The translations under genes and the position numbers were made by a program. A stretch of 64,000 nt of DNA from Onchocerca lupi. Its lineage: Eukaryota; Nematoda; Chromadorea; Rhabditida; Onchocercidae. Each line of letters starts with the position of its first letter. Position 1 is the stretch's first letter. Positions 1 through 12,000 of the stretch are shown here, piece by piece. The DNA is taken from NCBI GenBank assembly GCA_028564675.1, contig JAOVVO010000084.1, positions 119,496-183,495 of the forward strand, given 5' to 3'. A model generated the notes under the pieces. That model made no database searches. It saw only the letters and a program-made list of their open reading frames with translations, and was not told the DNA's origin.

Positions 1-929
1 TTTTCTTTTTTGTTGCTAAGATAAAACGGATATTCTTATCGAAAATTTATTTGATGAATAGCATCCAATAACTTCTTTTAACATTCGTACAGATAATATA
101 TCCTTCATTTAGGCGTTTCATATGTCATCATTTAGTCACATTTCCACATTCCTGCGGTAATGGTTTACATCGCATAGATGTAAAAAAAAAAAAAAAAAAA
201 AAGCTCTTCATATTACCATATTACAACATAACGGATTTATAGATTTGATGAAATTTAACATTTAAATCGATGCATATTTATTTCTAACACTGTCATCGGG
301 AACTGGATTTCATAAAAATCTACAATTTAATCGACCCTTACGAACCACGGAAATGTTTACCATTGGATAAGTACTGAGTTATCGTGTTTTGATCAAATAG
401 GTGAATCAGATGACGGACTGCAGAATAAATATGCACTATATTTTCGAAATATAATGCTATCAGACTTACTACCAGAAGCTTGATGAAGAAGTTGGAGAAT
501 ATGATCAGCTAAGAGATTGTTAATTTCCGAAAAAACTGTGAAGGTCTGGAAGGAGGGGTTTTTGTATGCATCGAAATGAAAATCAAATTAAATTATTGAA
601 CTGAAGTTAATTATTGAAGTTAATCAAATCAATAAATGAAAATGAAATTATTAAGATTAGATGAAATTGAGCTGAAATAAACGTTTTGTAAAACAGAATT
701 GAAGATACAAATGTCTAGGCAAGTTTTTTTTTTTTCTTTTTTTTGCAGCTGATAATTAGATTCTCTTTCTTGCCAAATTCGATAATATTTTATGAACACA
801 CTTGGCGGTTACATTTATTATAGTTGTGCCAAACATGGCAAAGCTTTGAAGAGAAAGAAAAAGATTAAAAGATGATAGATTCATAAGTGAAAGAATTATT
901 TGGAATGAACTGATTAACTATGCCAGTGA

Positions 930-1640
930 TCAGCAATTTGAATGGCTTATCACAAGGTGAGCTGCACCCAAAAAGTGGATGATAGGATAAGGATAGTGCT
1001 GCGAGATGAGCTTGCCCTGATCATAGATAAGACTTCAGGATAGTGAATGCTGCAGTACTGCATGCTCAAATCTCTTCATCCTCATCTAATCAGTTCAAAA
1101 GCCTCTAGCATCAGCACATCGGACGAAGCAGTACTGCAACGATGGGATGCATGACAGAATGATGGTTGCAACAACTTCCCTGAAGGAGGGACGGATCGTA
1201 AGCCAACAAGTCTGTGTCACTCTGCGCGCACATTTATATTCAATGCTTTCTCTCAAATATCGCAGGTTGCAGCAGTAGCAATAACCAATATGATATGTCA
1301 TCCAATCGACAAAGGCCTAGCGAGACGATCGAATAATGATGACAAATACTACTAGACTTGCAGCAGAAAGATGCAAGCCATGCATGGATGGATAAAGTTG
1401 CCATTCGGCCGTTTGTTTCTGGCCTCTAAGCCCCATCAACATTTCCATCAAAAGCCTCCTCCTGCTTTCGTGCATGCAGTCCCTCTGATGTCCCACTCTT
1501 CTTCGTCCTCCTCGAAACCTCTCTATAAGTCGTTCTTGTTGCCGGAGCGATATATTCAACAAACATCAATTCAGCATGCAATCATCCATTCAATGCATTC
1601 AAACAGCAGTGCACTTCGAACAATCCCTGCATGACCCACT
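930..1640. other. GC-richer unassigned block with overlapping open frames
   Basis: Base composition here is visibly higher in G and C than in the flanks, and several frames stay open for 70-80 codons on the minus strand (1317-1562 and 1095-1301) and for 87 codons on the plus strand. None of the translations resembles a known family and no clean splice pair was found. Two palindromes, TGCAGTACTGCA (1051-1062) and GCAGTACTGC (1128-1137), lie inside. It could be a promoter or enhancer, a non-coding RNA or an unrecognised exon. Confidence 0.3.
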
Positions 1641-4445
1641 TTTCCATCTCATATCCTCAGCTTTCTTCCCGTATTCTAGGGCTGCTGGCTCATCCAGATG
1701 ATAAGTTTCTGAAACCGAATATTTACTCCTCATATCCTGAATCATCATCATCAACTTTATCCCATCAAATGGGATAAAGAGTAAAGCTGATTCAACTTGG
1801 TTTCCTTCATTTCATTTATTCTTTGATCACCTCATAACTGCTTATTCTTTCGCATTATCATTAAACATCACTATTGCTTCTTAAATTATCCTTACCTATT
1901 CTTAACGTCTACCGATTCTACAACTTATTAAATTTTTATATACTTTCTAGCTCTTAATCTAATGTGAAATGATTTCGTGTTAAATCTTTTTGGCTGAAAT
2001 TTTTTTTTTTTTTTTTGCATTTAAGACGATAAAATGATCGCGTGTATTATAAATAAATTTGCTAGTTATTGATCGTTTAGTTTGTTCAATTCAATATATC
2101 AATCTATTAAAAAATGAATTAACTGTTTCTCTTTATGCCATGAAGTGACTCACTTTTTTTTTTCTTTTTTTACGATGTTATTCTATAATTTTTAGCAAAA
2201 TTTCAAGCTTGAATCGATGGATAGAACGAGAAGGAGATTGGTGAGGTGGTGACCCATCTCCTGCCATATACTGCCATTTAGGTGCCCATTTCGCGTTCCA
2301 TGTTTGACGCTATCAAAGAGGTGCAATTAATTAATAAAATATGGCATACATTTAGAATATAACTAAAATATTTTCAGTTTATTCAGTCTACAAATTTTAA
2401 CTATTAACACTTATTTCAATCTGAATAACGATGAATTTTTTTTAGGTGCTTGGCGAAATCAATCTTAAATTAAATGCTGTTAACGATGAACTGAGTGCAA
2501 GGATGAGTTGTAACGCTGAAAACAGTAAGCTTTCTCATTTGTAAGCAGTAAGTTATCAGTGCAAGTATGAGTATAGATGGTCATCGGTCATCGAGAAGTG
2601 ATCAGATAATGGAATCTACTGTAGGAAAAACATAATATTTCCATCTAGGAAATATGATACTTCGAAGTTAACAATGATGCTTGTCATACATTTTCAGTCA
2701 TTATGGAAATGTAGAAGTGACTAAAGACTATTCGCAATCCTATTCTGCATTCATCAGAAATTCATTTGACTGCACTGCAGTGAGAATTAGACTTGCCAAG
2801 CAGACTAACCTGATACTAACTTCTAAGACTGATTCATTTGTTAAGTCTTGCACTTCTAGGCTAACCCATGAGACAATTAGGAAAGGGAAGAAATGGACTT
2901 AAATGGACAATCCTTCGAGCAAAGCTCAATTATCTCAAGCTTGGATCATTTAATGCCTCTCATAAATGAGAAAAATTAAAATTATATTTTACTTTTTATC
3001 ATTCTGCCTGGTTTATAATTCTTAGCAAATAAACTAACTTCTTAACTGAGAATTCTTTTTAATATTTCATACGCATAATTCATTTTAAAGAAATAGTTTT
3101 CTTTTTTTTTGCATATAAATAATGCATGCAATAGATCGATCATTTCACATTATTTATTGTCTCTTAATTTTTCGTCCTGAGTGCCTTTTGTAATATATTT
3201 ACGAAGCAGTGCAGTAAAGTAGTTGGAGTTTAATGTTTATTTAAAGTTGAAACTACCAAATCCATCTAGTGCATGTCACAATTGAGAATGTAGAGAATAG
3301 AGAGGAGAGTAAAAAAATCAAGCTTAGGAGGTTACTTTCAAAAAGACAATCCTAAGGAAAATTTTTCCACGAGAATATAATGAAAAAGTCTTATCAGCAT
3401 TGCATTATGTTACAGAAAGGATTCTTCTTCTCAGAAATTAATTTTTAAATCCTTAAACGAATTCTTGAAACCATTTAAAACTTTTTATTTAGTCAAGAAC
3501 AGTTAAATTTCATCCAGTTTTTCCGATTAGATCTATTTCTGCTTATTCATTTAGTTTTTTTAGAATTTTTCTTCTCTTTTTTTTCTTCATATGTCCTACA
3601 ATCTCATTTCCTTTCAAAGGAAAACGCAGGAATGGAAATATGGACTGATTGTTGTAAGCTGAAGTTATTTTATCGATAGAAAAATGGTTGAAATATATAG
3701 CGTTAAAGTGAAGAGAAAAAAGTGTCAATTCTTCTAGATGAAAAGTAACAGAAGCAATGACAAATATTCTTAGATCTTTAGTCAAACTGAGATTAAAAAT
3801 GTGCATTCATAGTTGTCAAAATATCAGTAATAAAACAGTCATTTTATCAAGCATTACCAATATTTTAAGCACTCTCTCATTTCCATTATCATTTAAATGA
3901 TGCTATCCGCAAACAAGTGATTGATTGACTTAAAATACGAAATCTCAATCCTGTCCGGGAAAATTGAAGACTTAAATTTTGAATGACAGGAGGGAATACG
4001 AAGAAATACAACGTTTTTCCATTAATCGCTTTTGAGGAGTTATGCACATTTTATCCGTTCGTCTATTAGCTCGCTTCATCAATACTAGCAATTAATTCTG
4101 AGCTTTATTCGACTAGAAACTTTCACAGCAAGATACTTCTGCTCTTGTGAAAAAGAGCCTAAAAATGATGAATTCTCGACTGATGGCGTTTCTTTGTGAA
4201 GTCACATCAGTTTTTCAACTTTCTTCAGAGAAATGTCTGCATGTACGAACAACTTTCCAGTTGTCCACTGTCGGAATATTCGAAAGAAATAGCATAAAAA
4301 TAGCGAATTCCAATCCTACATGTTTTCTTAGCAGTTTTGCAGATTTTCAATATACTTGCTTCCTTCATTTTCCAGCTTCTTTTGCACATCCTCATTAAGT
4401 TTACCAGAAGCCTGGAATTTTGCGATAAGTGTTTCTGAAGCAGAT

Positions 4446-4464
4446 GAGAGAGAGAGAGAGAGAG
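4446..4464. repeat. (GA)n microsatellite
   Basis: An uninterrupted GA dinucleotide run of about nine to ten units, followed by purine-rich sequence to about 4493. Confidence 0.9.
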
Positions 4465-5855
4465 AAAAGAAATGGAAGGAAGGAGAAAAGAGAAATTGTT
4501 CCAATATTTGACCTTCGGAAAAATTGGAAAGTTGAACATTTTTCTGCTGTTGTTAAAGAAAATGATGAACATGCTCGAAGCGGATCTGTTTGAATAATTT
4601 GATTTCCAAAAGATGGAATTTTATTGTTAGTGAGCAAATCTACAGCAAAAACAGCTTTCAAAGTTTCAATTGTCATGCAGTAGATTAGTTCAAGAGGTAA
4701 TAATTAATTTCAAACTATAAAAGTATATGGCAAGAATGAAACCTACGTTATAGCTCCTTTGTCAGAGTGAGAGCAAAAATCTGTAGATTTATCGGAATTA
4801 TTCTTATAATTGCAAAATTTCGTAACATAAAGCATTTGAGGAGGTTCAATTATGAATTCCAGATGTTTTACAAAAAAAAAAAAAAAAAACTTGACGTTAT
4901 CCATTGGGATCATAAAAACATCTCATGAGAATCTAAGAAGTTCTCTCGATGATTAAAAATTTTTGAAAATAGTGGTACCAATTATCCGAAAGATTTTCTG
5001 AGTTTATTGTCTATTAATTTTATCGAAAACCTGAAATCTGCAAAATTTCTGAAAAAGAAAATCTGACGACGAGCAGAGCCTGTGAAGAATATACAGTGAA
5101 AGCATTAGGTTTTGATTTTGAGTGGGAGGATATTGGTAAATTCTTGTTAAGAAATAGATTTCTTTCATTATTGCTATTTCTGTTACATTAAAAATGATGA
5201 ATATTGATAGTATAAAATGCACTGAGCTGAAACAGATCTTTAGAAGCTTAGTTTGTTATTCTGAAGAAAGCTGAAATCACGAAGCTATTCAGAAAATTTC
5301 GCGAAATGAAATTATTCGATCATTTAATTGAAATTCTAAAAAGAGGATTGCAATGGTAAATCAGATTATTCAATAGATGATAGATTAGGTTTAAAGCAAC
5401 ATCTTCAATGTCTTGTTGTATTCAGATTCAAGTTTTTTTCTTCTCAATTAATTAAATCAAGTGGCTATTATCTTTATTGGAATATCATTTATGTCTACCT
5501 CTAACCATCCGCAAACTTTTGCGATTTATCTTCTAATAATCACTCTCAATCAGTAGCAATGTTTATTCCGTAGCATTTCTCACTTGAGGTTTCTGGGATT
5601 TTCCTGGAACACTGAAAACAGTATACCCATAACTTGGAGGCATATTCAGCATACTATGCAACCAACTCAAAAGATGACAGGTGAACACAAATAGCATAAG
5701 ATAGGTCAAGCTAGATGAATAAGTCGTTTCATTCTTATCAATTTTCCGTTAATATCTACTCTAATTTACAACATTTGTAGAAGTAATTTGTTTTAATCTT
5801 TGCATTTTCACCCAATAAATCTATTGCTAGCATAATGGGAAATGAAAGGAGCTAT

Positions 5856-5912
5856 GCAGTACTATACAGTACGACATGGTGCTATACAGTATTATTCCGA
5901 GTTGTACAGTAC
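5856..5912. repeat. Cluster of four CAGTA-containing units before the sad-1 start
   Basis: Four degenerate copies of (G/A)CAGTA(C) lie within about 60 bases, at about 5856, 5866, 5886 and 5906; two of them share the longer word CTATACAGTA. The cluster ends about 120 bases before the sad-1 start codon. It could be a degenerate tandem repeat or a set of binding sites in the proximal promoter or 5' UTR. Confidence 0.5.
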
Positions 5913-6031
5913 TATCCCGACATTTTTTTGCTTCTCATACTAACCGCTTAAATTTCTCTCATAAAGAACTTCGGTTTAATTTATGATTTATATACTCTTC
6001 ACTGCTTATTTCCCTATAATTAATTATAGAT

Positions 6032-9000
6032 ATGACAGCGGCAAGTAATGGTAACGCAACAAATACAACTGCGGTAACAGCGTTATCCCACCAAGCGCAA
6101 TATTGTGGACCATATAAAATTGAAAAAACACTTGGGAAAGGTCAAACGGGTATGTTCTTCAATTTTTACATTCTTCTTTATTTATTTAAGCTAAGTTAGC
6201 TTAGACTTCTAATCGATAACTATGCGAAAATTCTGTTCAATTATAGGATAACGAGTAAAATTTTTGAAGCAGTAGTTTCAATTCCTATCGATCGCTCGAC
6301 TAATTATGTAGCATAGAGATAATTTAATTATACATCTGCGAAGCTATGCTTTTTCATAATCTTCTTATTATACTTTAATCTCAAACAATTAAATTGGTGA
6401 ATCTAAGGGTGTCAAAATTCATTATGCATCGAACAATTTTTACGGTGAATATAGTAATACAAATACTTTATGATATGAATAGCTTAGTTAGTGTCAGTAT
6501 ATTTTATTCCAACTTCAACGGAAAAAGCACTGCTTTAACTTCGTATCTCTGAATAATATAGTCAGCAATTGAAAATTAGTACCAATCTCTTCAGGAAGGA
6601 TTGTGCAGTCATTCTTACCTAATCATTGTAGATTGAGACTTAAAACCATGTAGACAATGTTTTATTTGACCTTATCTTTGATTTCAACCAGTTGTTTGTC
6701 TTTGATCGTTTATGGATGATATTTCTTTTAAAATGCTGTAATCCTTGAACTTTGTTCATGTACTCAACTAAAGTAAAGTAAAGTGACAATGAAGATTTTA
6801 CGCATCATTTAGTGTTTGCTAAAATTGGTAAAATCATTCTAAGATATGAAAAAGTAATCAATGTAGGATCTTTTACTCCCTGATCAATATAAAATCGCGA
6901 GATGTTAGCTATTAAATAAAATTCGAAGTCGTTTCATTCTAACAGAATTTAAAATTTTAAGTATTTCAGCATTCTAATAAAAAGCGCTGATGCAAAGCGT
7001 TGAGAGAAATCTAGAAATAATTAGGAAAAATAAAAAGTAGGAGAAATTGAAAGCATGAAATAAGAAATAGGAAATTGCGTCACTTAAAGGTATGAGAAAA
7101 GACTTTCCAAAATTAGTAAAGGAAATCATTTTGCTATTTGAATAGATTAAGGACATTGCCTCTTAGAAATTAAATGAGAATGAATGAACAAGGACAAGTA
7201 ATAGAAATTTTACAGAGGTTTTTTTTCTTCAGCAAGTATTACGTTTATATAAAATTTTTCTGGTTTTAAAATTTAATAATTAGAGCACTTCAATTCCACA
7301 ATTAAAAGTTTTTTAAAAATTACTTTACAATAGTTTTACCTATTATAGATCACTAACACTTTAAACTTTCAAATGCACCACATGTATCTCAATGATGCCG
7401 TTACTTCAAACCAGGTAAACAACCCTAAGCTGATATCCTGAAAGAGACTTTATCTCAACTTAACTACCAGTAGAAAAAGCTACGATATACTGTATTAATT
7501 TTTGAAGGAAAGTGAAATAACTGAATCGGAAAAATTGTGACAGTTAATAGTATGTTTTGTTACGTATAACTGAAAAGAGTAGAATTTTTTTTTAGCAAAA
7601 AGAATGAACAAAACTTGCCATTACTCAAAATGAAGAAATCACTTTTTATTGGTGAGATTGCACAGTTCCTGAATTGAAGTGACATTATTTTAGTCTCAAC
7701 TTCTCTGTCACAGCAGATTTATTTTCTCTTTAATTTGTTTATTGTAGGTTCACATTTTTAATGAGTTCTGCAGGTTGCATAATCAGTGACATTTTCGATA
7801 GAGAAATAGATGTAAATTTTGAATGAACAAGGTATAAATTACCATTTGCAAGCGATACATGAAATGTAAAACAAATTCTAACTTTACTTTCTCGGGGGCT
7901 TAGGCTTAGGCCCTTCTGTTACGATCTATTGCATTGATTTTGATTAAGAGATATAAAATGTGAAAAAAGAATTTTTTTTTTTCATCAAATTTATGCTCAT
8001 TCTGCTACCTGTGTTTATTTTCTATCTGCATATTTCCGGCCAATACAAAATATTACCTGGAAGAAAGGAGCTTAACATCTCCAGTTGCACTTGGAGAGAA
8101 TGACCTTTTCCTTTATTGATTACCAACATTTTTCACTGATTGTTTCATCCATAAAAATGTGTGCGTACGAAATTAGTTAATGAAAGAGAATTAATGTATG
8201 GCTCAAAAGATATGAATGATTTCTGTGCCGCTTGTCCGGAATGGTATACATTCAACTAAATCTATTTCATTTCACAATTAATTTCGATCGTTTTGCTAAA
8301 AGTTTTCCATGTTCACAAGGCCAAATAATCAAAGCTAAGCTTTTCTTTTAAATTTGTCTTATGTAACTTTGGATTGTTAACTTATAGATCGAACCGATAA
8401 TGTGACGTTACAGTAATATTTTAATTTCTTTCATTTACTTAAAATTGGGGATTTAAGCTTTATTTACCTAATTATATCCTTTCTTAGTATTTGTCGTGGA
8501 TTTATTAATTTTAGAATTTTAGTATCTGATAACATTATACTCCATGATTTAAATCAAACAATGCCTACCGATTTTCGTTTTCCTAAAAACCCATTAAACA
8601 TTATCATAGTATTAGTATTAGTCAAATCTAACTTTAAACGTTGCTTAGAATCAGTTTTCACAAATTGTTCAAGATCATTTCTTTCGACAAGAAGATCTTA
8701 CCTTATCCCATGATGGATAAGACAATTTTTGAATGCTAAGTCAGCAAAACAATAATAAACAAATAACCATTGTTGATTAAAAAAACTCAAATGAGAAAAC
8801 ACAATTAATGAACCAAACGATCAAACTTGCATAATGAACTTCACTACAAACATATCACTGAATCATCACTATACTGTTTTAAAATAATTATGGAGGAAAT
8901 TTCTGAGATATGATATGTACAATGAAAAGAAAAACCCCTCGGTTTAGAAGTCATTTCAAATATGACGCAACAAATTGCCGAAATAATGACTAAGATACAT

Positions 9001-12000
9001 GCATATGCTGTCAATAGGTTAGCATATTTCCACTTGGTATAACCCTCCGAAGGGATTTTGTTTCTCAAAACTATCGAACAATTTCATTTCTACATGTAAT
9101 GCATAAATTAAGTGGAAAAATTTAAATTAGCCATTGAATATTCGAGATTTAGTTAAATGGATAAAATCCAAGTAATTAACGAAGAAAGTCAAGTTGCAAA
9201 GAAGAAGTACAAGACCCAGAATTTGTGTTTTTCGCTTGATATGCTTCAAAATTAGCTAAATATATGGGTGATATTTTTGAAGTTTAAAAATCACCAAATA
9301 AAGTAAGAAATGAATTTTTCAATAGTTTCATGCTGTTTCATAGAAAAACATTAAAAAAAGCAAGAAATGAAAGATATAATAAATTACTATCAATGTTCAA
9401 CGACTGATAAGGTCGGAAATTGCCATGTCATATTTATACCATGAAATAGTCACAATAAATATTACAAAAGTTGAAAAGCAAACAAAATTTTTGAATGTGT
9501 ATTGATAAGAGTGTCAAAAAAACAGAAGAGAATGAAGGGGAGAGAGAAGGAAGAATTGAAGATGTCATTTCTGATGAAAATCAGTCTTCATTAGTCTTTG
9601 ATGAATTGCTTATACAACTGTCTTTCGTAGCAGCACTAAATGGATTGATAGAAAATTATCGATTTTTCGAGTGGCACTTACTTTTAGCAGCTCTCCATAT
9701 TTTGTAAATAATCTTTCTTGTAAACTGAATAATGAGTAAAATGAAACATAATTAATTCGCTATAGTCCAGTAAAATATTATTTGATAAAGAATTATTGCA
9801 GAATTTCAAGTCTTGCTCATTATTTCAAAAAAATTGAAAAGAAAAAAGTTAACTTAAATTCCATACATTCCATGGAAAAAAGAAAAAGATCGGAAAATTC
9901 AAAAAATCAAAGAAAAATAATTAATACGTAGTGCTGTTGCAGCAACATTTGAAACTGAAATTAAAGAGACTATCAGATGACTAGTTGAAAATGGGTGTGA
10001 ACTCTCTTGTGCTCTTTTCAGTTGAAAACAGGTTGCATGAGTCAACATTTCATGAATAAATTCAACTCGACCATTGAACGCAAACAAGACCAATGTGGCG
10101 CCTGACAAGAAATGAAATTTTACACTAAAAATCTGCAGGGGAAAGAAGTTCGTTGACCTTTGATTTATGCAGGTTTCAGGTCTTGTGAAAACGGGAACAC
10201 ATTGCATCACTGGTCGCAAAGTTGCTGTAAAAATTGTCAATAAAGAGAAACTTAGTGAATCTGTCCTTCAGAAGGTTGGTTTATGAATTGTGAGATATGA
10301 TTTTAAGAGGATTTTTTAGATGCAAATTTAAGAAAAAAAAAATGCAGATGATGAACAACTTTTGAACATTCTTGCAAATTTAAATCTTGATTAAAGTCTT
10401 TAGTCTTGACAATTCTTAACACTGATGCAAATTTGGAACTTGAATAAAACAAAGTTAAACCACTGAATCCAGTCAAGGTGTGAAGCGAAATTCTTTATTT
10501 GATAACTTTTATCTTTAGTCTTGTTGAAAGTATTCGATGTATGGTGAAATTATCACCAAAAATATCTCTCCACTGAATTATTAGTTTTTGTGCTAATCTT
10601 TTTGAATATCGAAATTAGAAGAATAAAAACGAAAAACGTGAAGGAAATTTTCACATGAAAATTTTTCCTTGAAATTTTTATTGAAACTTGCCAGCTACTT
10701 CTGTTAATTATAATAAAAAAAAAAGTAATAAGTGTATTGCAGGTGGAACGAGAGATTGCAATAATGAAATTAATTGAGCATCCAAATGTGCTTCATCTTT
10801 ATGACGTTTATGAGAATAAAAAATATTTGTTAGTTTTTCAAAATGCTTTTTCGGTTTTTTCAAAATTTTTCAAATGTCCAAAATAATCAATGCGATTTCT
10901 ATTTTTTTTTTTTTTTTTTTTCAGGAAGACATTGAAATATGAAAAATCAATCCGCGTCTTTTTATTTTTGTGAATCACTGCTATTTATGAAAAAGTTCAT
11001 CTTTCAAATGCTTTTCCGTCCTAATTCAAAAGTTAATCTGTTTTCAAAATTTTCCAACAAAGCTAATTGTTATAGGTACTTATTGTTAGAACATGTTAGT
11101 GGTGGTGAATTATTTGATTATCTAGTCCGAAAAGGTCGCTTGATGGCCAAAGAAGCTCGAAGATTTTTTCGGCAAATTATTTCGGCACTGGATTTCTGTC
11201 ACGCTCATAATATATGGTTTGTAAAATATATTACAACAACAGAGAGTTAGTTGAAAACATTTTCGCTCCAGATTTTATTAGTATTTGTCAGATTCCTGTC
11301 AATTTTTAATTTTCGCAGACATTAAGAGAATGTCATCGGAAACAGCCCTGATGATAAATTATTTCAATTATTGGAATAATTTATTTCTTTTCTAAGTTGT
11401 TTCAATTATTGTTAAAATAATTTATTTCATGTAAATGTTAGTTTAAACATAACATTTGAGTCGTTAATTACATGATGAGCAAGTAGACAATATAGGGAAT
11501 AAATTGATGTATTCAATCACTGTGAATCTTTGCTCCGATCATTCAGTGAAAGAAATGATATTAATGATACCATTTTATTTGTTAATAATAATTGATGATA
11601 TTTGTGAACAGAATGAGCAAAAGGGTGGATGCAAATAATTTAGTATTTTCTTTCGATGGAAACTATGCTAATTAAAAGATTGGTAAATTAAAAGAGCATG
11701 CTGAATTTAGCAGAATCAATTAGCTGTAACTGTTAAGGCTCATCCAGGTATATTTTTAATAAGATTTAGAAATTTCTGCATTTGTAAAAGCTATATTTTA
11801 CAAATTTTTCAGTCATCGAGATCTAAAGCCTGAAAATTTGCTTTTGGATGATAGAAATAATATTAAGGTTTGTTTTAGTTATTTTCAGCGATTGCTCAAC
11901 TCTTTTTACTTCTTCCGAGTATTATTAACATACTGATGCAAACAAATGTCAATAATATGTCTATCATCAAAGTTGTGTTAATTTTTAAGATATCAAGTTT

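Larger units (their letters stand above)
1..6031. other. Upstream non-coding region before sad-1
   Basis: No gene is recognised on either strand. The stretch is AT-rich with many homopolymer tracts, for example an A run at about 182-202 and T runs near 2000 and 3105. A GC-richer, more complex block lies at about 930-1640, and the last 200 bases contain CAGTA repeats; both are listed separately. This stretch probably holds the promoter and any 5' untranslated exons of sad-1, but no promoter element could be identified with confidence. Confidence 0.5.

Noticed and set aside
300..525. Two coding-like stretches that could be the last exons of a gene entering from the left
   Set aside because: No acceptor precedes the first and the phases do not join; coding appearance alone is not enough.
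4225..4676. Overlapping minus-strand frames of 91-115 codons
   Set aside because: They pass through the (GA)n repeat and are low-complexity serine/leucine/phenylalanine-rich; probably spurious.
9899..10240. 113-codon minus-strand open frame
   Set aside because: It overlaps sad-1 exon 2 antisense, with no homology; treated as a shadow frame.
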